Shown here: in pieces, positions 54,038 to 62,975 of the stretch
Layout of the letters: each line of letters begins with the position of its first letter
Position numbering within the stretch: position 1 is the stretch's first letter
Translations under genes and position numbers: made by a program
NCBI GenBank assembly: GCA_016927185.1
Contig: JAFGND010000055.1
Location: 1-64,000 of the forward strand
From: Candidatus Coatesiibacteriota bacterium
Lineage (GTDB): Bacteria > JAFGND01
DNA: 64,000 nt
Direction: 5' to 3'
Notes under the pieces: generated by a model
What the model was told of the DNA's origin: nothing
The model's database searches: none
The model's input: only the letters and a program-made list of their open reading frames with translations

Positions 54038-55405
54038 TTATACAAGCTCTTTAAGAATTGCTTCTGAAATTTTATCAGAAAAATATAATTTCATGTCAAT
54101 ACCCATTGACCATAACAAACTATTGTTGATTTCATATATATCTTTACTAAACGGACTCTTTCTGAATAAATCACCTAAAACATTCCATGAGATATTTTTA
54201 TAATAGTCTATTCTATCCCACCCTATTTCCTCTTGCGTTTCTATATTATTCAAGAAATCAGGTAATATTTCTCTTTCGATATTTCTCATTACCTTTTTCA
54301 GGATCATTTCCTTTTCCTGTTCACTATTATCTGCAGGTTTGAACGGAAAAGAGATTTGAATAATGTTTCTTCTTGGATTATTAACATCTTCTGATTGCTG
54401 CAATGGACAACCCAGATATACCGGAGGATTATAATTGTCTTCCTTCTTCTTTTCTCTCCAATATCTCTCTATGTTTAAGGGAAGCAGAAGATTATGTCTT
54501 GCCAATTTAGTATATTCCTGCCTTGTTTTTACAAGACAAGATATATTTATCAATCTCTTGCTTCTGCTTATGTTACTTGTTTTGATCTCTTTTTCGTTTC
54601 TATAAAATTTGATTGCTTTTTTGTAACAATGAGTATTTATTAATATTTTCTCTGCATTTATATAGTTTTCATTTCCAAGATTCACTTTCAAGCCATTTGT
54701 TCCATTTGTTTCTATTGTCATATTATTGAAGTTCTCTAATATTTCTATATCGCTTTCCTTTAAAGCATTAAATGCAATTTCCTCAAGAGATTTATTGAAT
54801 TTAAAAGAACCTTCCATAAATGCTCTGAGTGCTATTATATCAGAAAATCCTGGCAGATTACAGTATGAAAGCGATAACAAGTGAGGTAATGATAACCATG
54901 CAGATTTGAATCTGTGATTGAAAACTCCATCCAAAATAGAATATGACATAACTTCGTGATTTCTAAATCTATGTGTATTTAAATCCATGGAAGTAAAATA
55001 GTCGGTTTTCAGGGACTTGTTTTGTTTTATTTTTTCATTCAATTCTTTCAGTATATTTATTCTTTTTGCAAGATATTTGTAAAAACCGTTTGTATTTTTA
55101 ACATCAATGATACCAAGGAGTTCCTCCATTTCAAGCAGTGAAAATGTAATATCAAAACTATATTTATCAAAATTATTAAAAACCCTTGTTAATTGAGGTA
55201 GAAGCACAGGTTTTGCTTCTTCATACAACCAGGATAGCGATTCAGGAAGAAAGCTTTTTCCATAATCCAATGGTTGTTCATATAGAGCATTTTTCTTGAA
55301 ATCAGAAGAAGGAAGTATCAAGCTTAAATTCAGACCTGAATTCCTGAGCAGTAAAGCCGTTGCAAGGCAAGTAATATCATTGCCTATTATTATGCATTTT
55401 GTCAC
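54038..55405 (-). CDS. Degenerate FAD/NAD-binding-fold protein, unknown function
   Basis: Seen: N-terminal beta-alpha-beta CIIIGNDITCLATALLLRNS (residues 4-23 from the GTG start) has the position of a Rossmann FAD site, but the GxGxxG glycines are mostly lost. The rest resembles flavin amine-oxidase-type proteins only loosely, with a long helical middle. GTG at 55405 is chosen because AAGGA lies 8 nt before it and it gives a normal Rossmann start; an ATG at 55438 lies deeper inside the DHH gene. It overlaps the DHH gene by 29 nt and is followed at 1 nt by the plug-barrel gene. Possible role: cytosolic partner of an envelope system. Confidence 0.6.
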   Translation of the reverse strand: MTKCIIIGNDITCLATALLLRNSGLNLSLILPSSDFKKNALYEQPLDYGKSFLPESLSWLYEEAKPVLLPQLTRVFNNFDKYSFDITFSLLEMEELLGIIDVKNTNGFYKYLAKRINILKELNEKIKQNKSLKTDYFTSMDLNTHRFRNHEVMSYSILDGVFNHRFKSAWLSLPHLLSLSYCNLPGFSDIIALRAFMEGSFKFNKSLEEIAFNALKESDIEILENFNNMTIETNGTNGLKVNLGNENYINAEKILINTHCYKKAIKFYRNEKEIKTSNISRSKRLINISCLVKTRQEYTKLARHNLLLPLNIERYWREKKKEDNYNPPVYLGCPLQQSEDVNNPRRNIIQISFPFKPADNSEQEKEMILKKVMRNIEREILPDFLNNIETQEEIGWDRIDYYKNISWNVLGDLFRKSPFSKDIYEINNSLLWSMGIDMKLYFSDKISEAILKELV

Positions 55406-56363
55406 AACATATTTCCTTGACTGCAGAAATGATTTCATTTTTGACTTCGAAAAGAGGTCTTTTTATGTATGCACCGGATGCTGATTTGTGTCCTCCTCCA
55501 TCCCATCTTCTTGCAAATTCATTTACATCAAATCTTCCCTTGGAGCGGAAACTGCATTTAGTAGTTTCATCATTATTCATGCCTACTAGTACTATTCCAA
55601 GTTCAGTTTCCCTGTTTCTTATCGTATAAGATGAAAGCTGCTCAAGATCAGATATTTTCATATCATGTTTTATCAACATTTCTGAAGTAATACAGAAAAT
55701 AAGGACATTATCTATCTTGGTAGCTTCTGTGATAGCCTGTGCAAGCAATTTCCAGTATGCAAGTGATTTTGTGAAGTATGCATTTTCGGATATAAATACT
55801 GGATCAGCACCTGCTTCCACAAGTATTGAGGCCATTTTTAGTGTTTCTGAACTGGTCAGGGAATATGAAAACTGACCAGTGTCAGTCAAAATTCCCAGAT
55901 AAAGAGCTTCTGCCTCATTTCTTGAGAATTTCTTATGCTCTAGAAAGAGTTTTGCTGTTACTTCAGATGCAGATGAAGAGTTTCCTATTACATGATTCCA
56001 TCTTCCAAAGTTTTCGTTACTGATATGATGGTCAATATTTATTATATCTACTTTTTCTATATCTATTTGCGGCAAAACCAATCGGTCTTTTGATGCAGTG
56101 TCAAGAGCCAGAATAATATAATCAGAAGAAGGCATATAATCATCCTGGACAATTTTCACTTTATCAGTAAGGAATTTATATTCAAAAGGGATTTCTCTAC
56201 TATTGATGTACAAGGATATTTTTTTGTTTACTGAGAATTCGCTTAATCTATAATACCAGGCTACTGAAGAAGCAATTGCATCTCCATCAGGTTTTTTATG
56301 AGTTACAATCAGTATCTCAGAATAGTCTTCAATTATTTCTCTAATCTTCTCAAAACTAAGCAT
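55377..56363 (-). CDS. DHH-DHHA1 phosphoesterase (NrnA-like)
   Basis: Function: manganese phosphoesterase degrading short RNA oligomers or cyclic dinucleotide products and/or pAp. Seen: THKKPDGDA (His22, Asp26, Asp28), LALDTAS, the DHH motif in NIDHHISN near 110-114, and DHHA1 RWDGGGHKSASG near 288-299. 328 residues, typical of NrnA; no GGDEF or membrane segment as in GdpP. First gene of a five-gene operon; a TTGACG starts 41 nt before the ATG on the minus strand. Confidence 0.9.
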   Translation of the reverse strand: MLSFEKIREIIEDYSEILIVTHKKPDGDAIASSVAWYYRLSEFSVNKKISLYINSREIPFEYKFLTDKVKIVQDDYMPSSDYIILALDTASKDRLVLPQIDIEKVDIINIDHHISNENFGRWNHVIGNSSSASEVTAKLFLEHKKFSRNEAEALYLGILTDTGQFSYSLTSSETLKMASILVEAGADPVFISENAYFTKSLAYWKLLAQAITEATKIDNVLIFCITSEMLIKHDMKISDLEQLSSYTIRNRETELGIVLVGMNNDETTKCSFRSKGRFDVNEFARRWDGGGHKSASGAYIKRPLFEVKNEIISAVKEICCDKMHNNRQ

Positions 56364-56482
56364 ATGATTACTGCCTTAAGCATAGATAAGATAAATAGCG
56401 TCAAGAATTCTTTTAAAGCCTTGTTGAATTGATAACAGGCTAAGAAATTAATGAATGAATATTCAAGATGAAATCTTAACTA

Positions 56483-56511
56483 TTGACTAAAATAGAAGCT
56501 TTACAAAGAAT
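56483..56511 (+). promoter_or_regulatory. Candidate leaderless promoter of coaX
   Basis: Seen: TTGACT (56483-56488), 17-nt spacer, AAGAAT (56506-56511). The coaX ATG at 56521 begins 10 nt after the -10 box and has no SD, so the transcript would begin within about three bases of the start codon. The 157-nt gap is shared with the divergent DHH operon. Confidence 0.45.
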
Positions 56512-56520
56512 AACACTGCT

Positions 56521-57279
56521 ATGTTGAAGGATTTCAGAATAATTCTTGATCTTGGGCATAGTGCTATCAAGGTAGCCTTGTTCCGGGGAATTCAACTTAT
56601 CTCAAGTTCCAGTTTTTCACTGGATAAATTACCAGAGATATTTGTTTATATTGAGAATGAACTGTTTCCTTATACAAGATTGATAGGTTTAGGATGGGTA
56701 AATTATCCCAAGTACGGGGAGTTCCTTGCATTAGTTAAATCTTCCTGGAAAATCCCGATTGTCAACCTTGCAGATAATAAAACTGAATATATCCCAGTCA
56801 ATTATGAACCACCAGAATCTTTGGGATTAGACAGGATAGCTAATGCATATGCCGCACTAGAGTTATTCAATCCCCCTATTGTTGTAGCAGATATCGGGAC
56901 TGCAGTAACTGTTGATTTGATAACAGATGATGGATTTATGGGGGGATATATTCTCCCAGGTCCTAAAATACTTACAGAATGCTATATGAATATTACTTCT
57001 CAGAAAATATCCATAAAAATACCTAATGAATTACCTGTTTATCTGCCTCAAAGCTCTCAAGAAGCTCTTTCATTTGGAGCTTTGATTACAGCCTATGGAG
57101 GTTTGAAGGAATCTCTTGATATCATAAGAGAATCAATCAAGTATGAAAGCCTTATATTCACAGGAGGTTTTGCAGGCTATTTTCATTCTTTTTTTGAAGA
57201 AAGCATGGTGTTTCCAAATCTTACTCTGGAAGGCTACAATCAAATGCTAACCTGGCATATTGAAGCAGACACTGAATAA
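56521..57279 (+). CDS. coaX: Type III pantothenate kinase
   Basis: Function: first step of coenzyme A synthesis, phosphorylating pantothenate with ATP and a monovalent cation. Seen: N-terminal phosphate loop LDLGHSAIKVALF, substrate site LGLDRIANAYAALE near 101-114, DIGTAVTVDLI near 125 and GGYILPGP near 140. The first motif has DLGHS where the usual form is DxGNT/S, so the usual Asn is His, a change near the ATP site worth noting. 252 residues, normal. It abuts the convergent GNAT gene stop to stop. Confidence 0.9.
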   Translation: MLKDFRIILDLGHSAIKVALFRGIQLISSSSFSLDKLPEIFVYIENELFPYTRLIGLGWVNYPKYGEFLALVKSSWKIPIVNLADNKTEYIPVNYEPPESLGLDRIANAYAALELFNPPIVVADIGTAVTVDLITDDGFMGGYILPGPKILTECYMNITSQKISIKIPNELPVYLPQSSQEALSFGALITAYGGLKESLDIIRESIKYESLIFTGGFAGYFHSFFEESMVFPNLTLEGYNQMLTWHIEADTE

Positions 57280-57975
57280 TTACAGGATGAATTTCTGGAA
57301 AAAATCAATATTTTTTTCCCAGTTTTCCCTGTTCAGTTCCATAACCCTTGAATCAAGTAGCTTGTTATCCTTGAACATCAATTTCTCTTTATCCACAACT
57401 TCCTTATGAAATGCTTTTCCCATCAAGCAAAGAGAAGCTGAGTTTTCAATATAGGCTTCTGTACTTATAAGCTGCAGATGCCTCATGGAAGAAAATGCCC
57501 AGCTAAGTGTTATCATTTTTACAACTGAACCTATTCCCTTCCTCCAGTATTCTTTTTCAGCTATTAGTGTTCCGGTCTTTCCGACAATATCTCCTTTTCT
57601 AAGCATTGTTTTAGAGAATACACTGCCACCTTTGGTAAACTCGTGAACATAACAGTATTCCTTTTTCAGTCTTAATTTGTAGGATTTCTTGATTTCAAAC
57701 AATTCCAGAGATGTGCAACCAACTTTTTTCAGATCGTTTTCTGAAATTATGAATATCAAGAAAAAAAACATATCAGCAGAACATGCTATCTCTTCAAGCT
57801 TCTTCTTTTCCCAATGCACATTTATTGGAATATTTAATAGGAGATTCCGAATGACTTCTCTATTGTTAAGCCATCTCACGAAATCAGGAAGATCCCTTTC
57901 TATATCAAGGGGTGATAATCCTACTGTAACTCCATTTTCAGGATGTCTTCCTTTGAGAAAGAATACTTCATTCAT
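57280..57975 (-). CDS. GNAT family N-acetyltransferase
   Basis: Seen: acetyltransferase_3-type layout, with PDFVRWLNNREVIRNL near the N-terminus, the acetyl-CoA loop KEYWRKGIGSVVK near 150-162 and STEAYIENSASLCLMGKAFHKE near 180-201. An insert around 105-135 is unusual in position. AAAGG precedes the ATG. Substrate (N-terminal amine, sugar amine or small molecule) unknown. It follows the mscS gene by 10 nt. Confidence 0.82.
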   Translation of the reverse strand: MNEVFFLKGRHPENGVTVGLSPLDIERDLPDFVRWLNNREVIRNLLLNIPINVHWEKKKLEEIACSADMFFFLIFIISENDLKKVGCTSLELFEIKKSYKLRLKKEYCYVHEFTKGGSVFSKTMLRKGDIVGKTGTLIAEKEYWRKGIGSVVKMITLSWAFSSMRHLQLISTEAYIENSASLCLMGKAFHKEVVDKEKLMFKDNKLLDSRVMELNRENWEKNIDFFQKFIL

Positions 57976-57985
57976 TGCTAACCTT

Positions 57986-59857
57986 TCAAATTTTGTTTTG
58001 TATTACAAGATGCGGATATGGAATTTCTATTCCTGCTTTATCAAACTCCAGTTTGATCCTCTTCCTGAATTCACGCGCTACTGCCCAGTGTTCTCCAGGT
58101 TTTGTCTCTATAGTGACATGAAAATCTATTGATGAAGTATTTAACGATGAAATGCCTAAAACCTCAGGTTTCTTCATGATATAGTTTTTCCAGTATTCAT
58201 CTTCAAATATCTGAATGCAGATTTCCTCAATCCTGTTCTTAACGAAATTTATATCAGATTTATAATCAACACTGATATATAATCGAGTTCTTGACCATAA
58301 TTTCGTAAGATTTGCAACGAAGGAAATCTGACCATTAGGAAATACCCATACTGCTCCATCTTCATAATCCCTTATTGTTGTAGTTCTCAATGTTATTTTT
58401 TCAACTGTTCCTGTTTTGTCGTTTATTGTAACAATATCACCAATCTGAAATTGATTCTCAATAAGAAAACAGAAACCAGCGAAAAAATCCTTAATAAGGC
58501 TTTGAGCTCCAAAACCAATAGCAACCGATATTCCTCCAGCAGCTACAAGAAAAGGTTTGTAGTCTATATCAAAATTCCTGAGAATAACTAAGATAGATAC
58601 TATCCAGATAAGAAGTCTCATGGTATTTAATGTAATAGAATATAAGGTAGAAGCTCTTTTCTGATGGTGTTCTTCTTCAAGAACAGTGCTGAAATACTTT
58701 ATAAGTCTTTTTCCGACTCTGTTTGCTATCATTAGCAGCAGGAATGCTACCATAATAACTACTAGGATATTTACAATACCATTGTATATTTTAGAAGTTA
58801 AAAGCGAATCCCATTTATTCTCAAGTTCCATATGATCATTTTCAAGTCTTTTAATATTTGCACTAATTTCTGCCTTGTTTTGCTCAAGAATATAGAGTTT
58901 AGCCTTAATTTTATAGAGATAAATTACTTCATAACCTTCTATTTTCAATGATTTCGTATGATACAAAACCTGTAGTATTTTTTTCTGATTATCAATAAGA
59001 TAAGGATTGGATTGCTTTTTTTCAAAATCTTCCAGTTCTTTATGCATACTATCTACTTTTTTTTCCATTTCTTGTATAGCGATCCTGGTCTCAGATATCT
59101 CTTTACTTATAGATAGAATATTGTTTTTTTCCTGTTTAAGCAGTTCGACTAGTTTTTCCTCTTCCTTTTTTATTCCAGACAGAGACTTGAAATCCTGATG
59201 GACACCTGTTTCAGAATCCTTGTTTTTTATCAAGGAGGGGACTATTGACTGATCATTATATTGATAATCCAGTTTTAGTCTATACAAGCCAATGTAATTA
59301 ATCTGGTTTTGGAGAGATATCAATTCGCTTTCGCTTTGTTTGTCAGGATTATACATTTTTTGTAGAAGAGAATCTACTTCTGTTTTGGTAGTGTTCATTA
59401 TTTCAGTCAGTTTTATGAAGCTATCTATCCTGCTGTCCTGTACTTCGATATTTTTATATCTTCTGTTCAAATCCAGCAGTAGATTCTTTAATTGATTTAA
59501 TTTCAGATAGTTATTGTATAAGTTAAACATTGAAGGAAAGAGTTTATCTTCAATCAATGAATACTTATCGCTCAATAAAGAATGGTATTGTTTATAAAAC
59601 TGATTTTTTTCTAGATTATAATACCTGGACACAGTTTGATCATCATCTTTCAATGGTGCGAAACTCTTGAAGGCATCTATTTTCAGATTTATATCATTAA
59701 TTGAGCGCTTGGTTCCTTGAATCTGTTTCATCCCTCTCTGAAATTCTTTGTATTCTTCAAAGAATTCATTAAGAAGAGACTCTTTTTCAGTATAGATTTC
59801 TGCCTGGCAAAAATATGGCAGAAGAATTAAAAGCAAGATAAGCACTATTAATTTCAT
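57986..59857 (-). CDS. MscS-family mechanosensitive channel with periplasmic coiled coil
   Basis: Seen: signal peptide (about 1-18), a long periplasmic coiled-coil domain (about 20-350), transmembrane helices (about 370-390, 415-435, 440-470), the pore-lining GISVAIGFGAQSLIKDFFAGF and then the beta domain with QIGDIVTINDKTGTVEKITLRTTTIR split over 490-520. 623 residues, the MscK/YbiO-like enlarged class. Function: releases solutes under membrane tension. It is 19 nt after the DUF3795 gene. Confidence 0.92.
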   Translation of the reverse strand: MKLIVLILLLILLPYFCQAEIYTEKESLLNEFFEEYKEFQRGMKQIQGTKRSINDINLKIDAFKSFAPLKDDDQTVSRYYNLEKNQFYKQYHSLLSDKYSLIEDKLFPSMFNLYNNYLKLNQLKNLLLDLNRRYKNIEVQDSRIDSFIKLTEIMNTTKTEVDSLLQKMYNPDKQSESELISLQNQINYIGLYRLKLDYQYNDQSIVPSLIKNKDSETGVHQDFKSLSGIKKEEEKLVELLKQEKNNILSISKEISETRIAIQEMEKKVDSMHKELEDFEKKQSNPYLIDNQKKILQVLYHTKSLKIEGYEVIYLYKIKAKLYILEQNKAEISANIKRLENDHMELENKWDSLLTSKIYNGIVNILVVIMVAFLLLMIANRVGKRLIKYFSTVLEEEHHQKRASTLYSITLNTMRLLIWIVSILVILRNFDIDYKPFLVAAGGISVAIGFGAQSLIKDFFAGFCFLIENQFQIGDIVTINDKTGTVEKITLRTTTIRDYEDGAVWVFPNGQISFVANLTKLWSRTRLYISVDYKSDINFVKNRIEEICIQIFEDEYWKNYIMKKPEVLGISSLNTSSIDFHVTIETKPGEHWAVAREFRKRIKLEFDKAGIEIPYPHLVIQNKI

Positions 59858-59876
59858 AAAATTTCTTTTTATCTAT

Positions 59877-60284
59877 TCAGAAAGTTCCTTCAATTTTCTT
59901 TTCAACAATTGCACCCTCTTTCATTGAAATAAGCTTTTTCAGTGCATCAATATGTCTTTCATTTTGATTACTCCATTTTATTAAATAATCACATGGAAAA
60001 TCATTACATTGACTGCAATTGTCTAGATGTTTTTCATCTACGCAGCATCTGAGTATATGACAACCTGCTGACCAGTGCTGATCCCTGTCTCCCTTGCATC
60101 CATTACAATGAATATCTTCAGGTTTGATATCAGTAATTCCTTTTTCATTCCTTAACCAGTCACATATTTTTATCGCAGGTTTTATATTAGTACCGGCCTC
60201 GACAATATCGCATTCTTCACAATTTAATCCACATGCACCTAATGAGAAATCTATTTCATTCATTATTTTATTTTTTTGATCCAT
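59877..60284 (-). CDS. DUF3795 cysteine-rich protein
   Basis: Seen: 135 residues with 14 cysteines in the DUF3795 order: GACGLNCEECD (17-27), CNGCKGDRD, GCHILRCC and NCSQCNDFPC. They are probably zinc or Fe-S ligands. Known: DUF3795 proteins are small, common in anaerobes, with no established function. The start overlaps the end of the hydrolase gene by 22 nt. Confidence 0.85.
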   Translation of the reverse strand: MDQKNKIMNEIDFSLGACGLNCEECDIVEAGTNIKPAIKICDWLRNEKGITDIKPEDIHCNGCKGDRDQHWSAGCHILRCCVDEKHLDNCSQCNDFPCDYLIKWSNQNERHIDALKKLISMKEGAIVEKKIEGTF

Positions 60285-61615
60285 TCTACAATATCATTCA
60301 GAAGTTGTTCATCAACATGGTCTGCTTTTGAGTATTCTTCAGGAGTTGATTTCCCTGTACCTTTGAAGAAAAGATGATTCAATGAAGGATATGATTTGAA
60401 GTATACATTCTTGTTATTCTTGAGACTTTCTTTCCAGTTATTAAAATCTACCATAGTAACCTGATAATCTCGTTCTCCCTGAAGAATATATAAAGGTTGC
60501 TTCAAGTTTTTTGCAACTTCATGAGGTTTGTAATCTTTTAAATCAATCCAGTATTTTGAAAATGCACCTAAAACAGGTTTATCATCTTTAGCATTCTTAT
60601 CCAGCTGTTTTAGTTTTGCTATTTCTTGCTTGAGTTTTTCTATATGCTCTTTCTCATCTTTTGCCAGTGTACCATCCAGTGAATAAATATACGTGATTTG
60701 TTCAAGCATCAAATCTTCCATAGGTCTAGTGGATCCTGCAAGGCTAATCAGTCCTTTTATATTCTGACTAGCTAAACCTATTCTCGGGATAAGCATTCCT
60801 CCAAGACTGTGTCCTAATACAAAAATTCTGTTTTTGTCTATTCCTTCAGTACTTCTCAGTAATTCAACAGCCAGAATAGCGTCATCTATTGTTTCCTCTT
60901 TAACAGTCAATTCCTTCAAGACACCTATTATCTTTTCTTTATGCTGATTTGTTCTTTTATTGTATCTCAAGACAGCAATTCCCTTTGAAGCCAATCCTAA
61001 TGCTATATCCTTGAATGGTTTATTGGACAAGATTGTCTCATCCATGTCATTAGGACCAGAACCATGCACAAGAACAACAGCAGGAACAGATTTTGCATCC
61101 TTTGGCAAAGTCAATTTGCCTTTCAACTCCCATTCACCTTTTCCAACTGTAACATCTTTTTCTACAATATTCTCTATTTTTACATAAGAGGGATTTTTGT
61201 AATCGATATTTGCAGCTTGACCAGGAAGGAAGAACAAACCAGCAACTTGCTTGTTTTTATTGAAAACAACCTTTATGTCTATTGTTGCTTTCTCGAATTC
61301 TGTAGTCACCAATACAACATCATAGTCACCTTGTTTCAATTGGTTAATCTTAGTTATATTCTTGAAACCTCCTAATCTTGATTTCAATCCATTTGAAGCT
61401 TCAGAGAATTTATCCTTTGGCAATCCTTTTTTCACTTCATCATCGAAATAACCTGAAACTGCATCATAATCATCTTTTATTACTGCATTTGCTACTTTCT
61501 TTGCTAAAGCCGTGATATCTTCATTAATATTTGCATCAGCCTTTTTTTCTTCTGCTTTTGTTTTGCAGGAAACAAGCATGATAGCAATAAAAAGAATCCC
61601 AATCCATTTTTTCAT
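60263..61615 (-). CDS. Alpha/beta hydrolase lipoprotein with DUF3887 domain
   Basis: Seen: lipobox LVSC (Cys17), a DUF3887-like domain (about 30-130) with DYDAVSGYFDDEVKKGLP, then an alpha/beta hydrolase with the oxyanion run VLVHGSGPNDMDET and nucleophile motif GHSLGG near 265-271, and a late YILQGERDYQVT then LNHLFF giving the acid and His. 450 residues. AAAGGA precedes the ATG. Inferred: membrane-tethered esterase or peptidase in the periplasm or outer membrane; substrate unknown. Confidence 0.87.
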   Translation of the reverse strand: MKKWIGILFIAIMLVSCKTKAEEKKADANINEDITALAKKVANAVIKDDYDAVSGYFDDEVKKGLPKDKFSEASNGLKSRLGGFKNITKINQLKQGDYDVVLVTTEFEKATIDIKVVFNKNKQVAGLFFLPGQAANIDYKNPSYVKIENIVEKDVTVGKGEWELKGKLTLPKDAKSVPAVVLVHGSGPNDMDETILSNKPFKDIALGLASKGIAVLRYNKRTNQHKEKIIGVLKELTVKEETIDDAILAVELLRSTEGIDKNRIFVLGHSLGGMLIPRIGLASQNIKGLISLAGSTRPMEDLMLEQITYIYSLDGTLAKDEKEHIEKLKQEIAKLKQLDKNAKDDKPVLGAFSKYWIDLKDYKPHEVAKNLKQPLYILQGERDYQVTMVDFNNWKESLKNNKNVYFKSYPSLNHLFFKGTGKSTPEEYSKADHVDEQLLNDIVEWIKKIK

Positions 61616-61808
61616 ATAAGTATCCTTTCTTGTTCTTGTTACAACTTTTTGTTATCAATTATGACCTGAATCAATAATAAGAGAAAAAAAGCAAGCTATT
61701 ATGAAATGGGAAATAATGTTTGAAAGAGTTAACCTTATAAGTTAAATATGCAAATAGCAGATAAAAAGCTTTTCTCAATCTAAGTCTAGCAGCATTCAGA
61801 TTTGGCAT

Positions 61809-61837
61809 TTGACATTCTTCTGAATTTACCTTATTAT
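61809..61837 (+). promoter_or_regulatory. Sigma-70 promoter of the znu operon
   Basis: Seen: TTGACA (61809-61814), exactly 17 nt, TATTAT (61832-61837). This predicts an RNA start near 61844 and a leader of about 205 nt before znuA, long enough to hold control elements. Confidence 0.6.
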
Positions 61838-61861
61838 TTACTAAATGTTTACTTTGGTTTT

Positions 61862-61880
61862 TATTATAATCTTCATAATA
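61862..61880. promoter_or_regulatory. Possible operator, TATTAT-N7-ATAATA
   Basis: Seen: perfect 6-bp arms, TATTAT (61862-61867) and ATAATA (61875-61880), 18-37 nt after the predicted RNA start. Fur-family repressors such as Zur bind AT-rich repeats of this general kind, but in AT-rich DNA such a repeat may be chance. Confidence 0.25.
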
Positions 61881-62034
61881 TTATGGCTTTTTATTCAACT
61901 CTATCTTTTTCCGAAGTTGGGTATTCCAACCTGAATGAAACAAGATTGTTCTCTGGAAGAGAAAAAAAGGGAAAAGCACAAAGATCCCTGTGCTTGACAA
62001 AAGCTAGAACTTTCTTCTATCTGGCGATAAAAAG

Positions 62035-62042
62035 AAAGGGAG
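62035..62042 (+). promoter_or_regulatory. Ribosome-binding site supporting a TTG start
   Basis: Seen: AAAGGGAG at 62035-62042, 6 nt before TTG 62049. The next in-frame ATG (62064) would cut off the lysine-bearing start of the lipoprotein signal, so TTG is the likely start. Confidence 0.65.
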
Positions 62043-62048
62043 TCAGTT

Positions 62049-62975
62049 TTGAAGGTTTTCCTGATGTTTCTTATCTCACTCTTGACACTGTCTTGTGGTA
62101 AAAGAGAAATGCCTGAAAAGAAGGTCTTAAACAAGAATAAACTTATAGTTGTTGCAAGCATTGCTCCATATCATGATTTTGCTAAACAGATAGGAAAAGA
62201 CAGAATAGAAGCATACCTGATTATTCCTTCTGGAGAAAGTCCTCATACTTTCAATCCCAGACCAAGTCAACAGAAATTGATAGCAAAAGCAGATTTATTG
62301 ATAATCAATGGACTGGGGCTGGAATACTGGCTAGATAAAATGGTTGATGCAGCAGAAAACAAAAATCTGGTTGTGTTAAAAGCAGCTGAAGGATTCCCGA
62401 TTATAACTGATTTGCATCATAATCATGAGCATCTGAATGAAACAACTCATGAAGAAAAAGAAAACAAGCATAAGCATGATATGGGTAATCCACATCTATG
62501 GTTAAATCCTGTCTATGCAATCAGTATTGTAGACAAAATCAAGGATACGCTGAAAGAAGCTGATCCTGTAAATGGTAGCTTTTATAGTTCAAATGCTGAA
62601 GCTTACAAATTGAAACTGAAGGAATTGGATAAGGAAATAAGAGAAAAAGCAAAAAAATGGCAAACGAAAGATTTTATCACTTTTCATCCAAGTTTTGAAT
62701 ATTTTGCCAGGGAATACGGTTTGAATCAAGTAGCAGTAATTGAAGAAATCCCTGGAAAGGAACCTACTCCAAGGGAATTGAAGGAAATCATTGATAAAGT
62801 AAAAAAAACAAAGGCAAAAGCAATATTTGCTGAACCTCAATTTCCTGCAGCAATAGTCAAGTCTATTGCAGATGAAACAGGAATTAGAGTTGCTACCTTA
62901 AATCCTCTTCCAGAAAATTATCTTGAAGGAATGAAAGAGAATTTGAGACAGCTTGAAAAAGCACTGGGAGAATAA
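62049..62975 (+). CDS. znuA: Metal-binding lipoprotein of a zinc/manganese ABC transporter
   Basis: Function: substrate-binding protein (cluster A-I, TroA/ZnuA) delivering a divalent metal to the permease. Seen: lipobox LTLSC (Cys16), metal-ligand segments ESPHTF, NPHLWLNP, FITFHPSFEYFAREYG and FAEPQFP, plus a His-rich loop (about 120-142, HHNHEH and KHKHD) typical of zinc-specific members. 308 residues. TTG start supported by the SD at 62035-62042. Zinc is favoured over manganese because of the His loop. First gene of the operon; the stop shares a base with znuC (TAATG). Confidence 0.85.
   Translation: MKVFLMFLISLLTLSCGKREMPEKKVLNKNKLIVVASIAPYHDFAKQIGKDRIEAYLIIPSGESPHTFNPRPSQQKLIAKADLLIINGLGLEYWLDKMVDAAENKNLVVLKAAEGFPIITDLHHNHEHLNETTHEEKENKHKHDMGNPHLWLNPVYAISIVDKIKDTLKEADPVNGSFYSSNAEAYKLKLKELDKEIREKAKKWQTKDFITFHPSFEYFAREYGLNQVAVIEEIPGKEPTPRELKEIIDKVKKTKAKAIFAEPQFPAAIVKSIADETGIRVATLNPLPENYLEGMKENLRQLEKALGE

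Larger units (their letters stand above)
61616..62048. promoter_or_regulatory. Divergent intergenic region upstream of the metal-transport operon
   Basis: A 433-nt AT-rich stretch without a supported gene; a 99-codon frame at 61802-62101 looks accidental. It holds the promoter at 61809-61837, the inverted repeat at 61862-61880, and a 7-bp hairpin AAGCACA/TGTGCTT (61974-61995). A second TTGACA (61994-61999) with TATCTG (62018-62023) may be a weak second promoter. No riboswitch recognised. Confidence 0.5.

Noticed and set aside
61802-62101. 99-codon plus-strand frame in the gap before znuA
   Set aside because: No SD, odd composition, and it overlaps the znuA start and its ribosome site; reads as non-coding AT-rich DNA.
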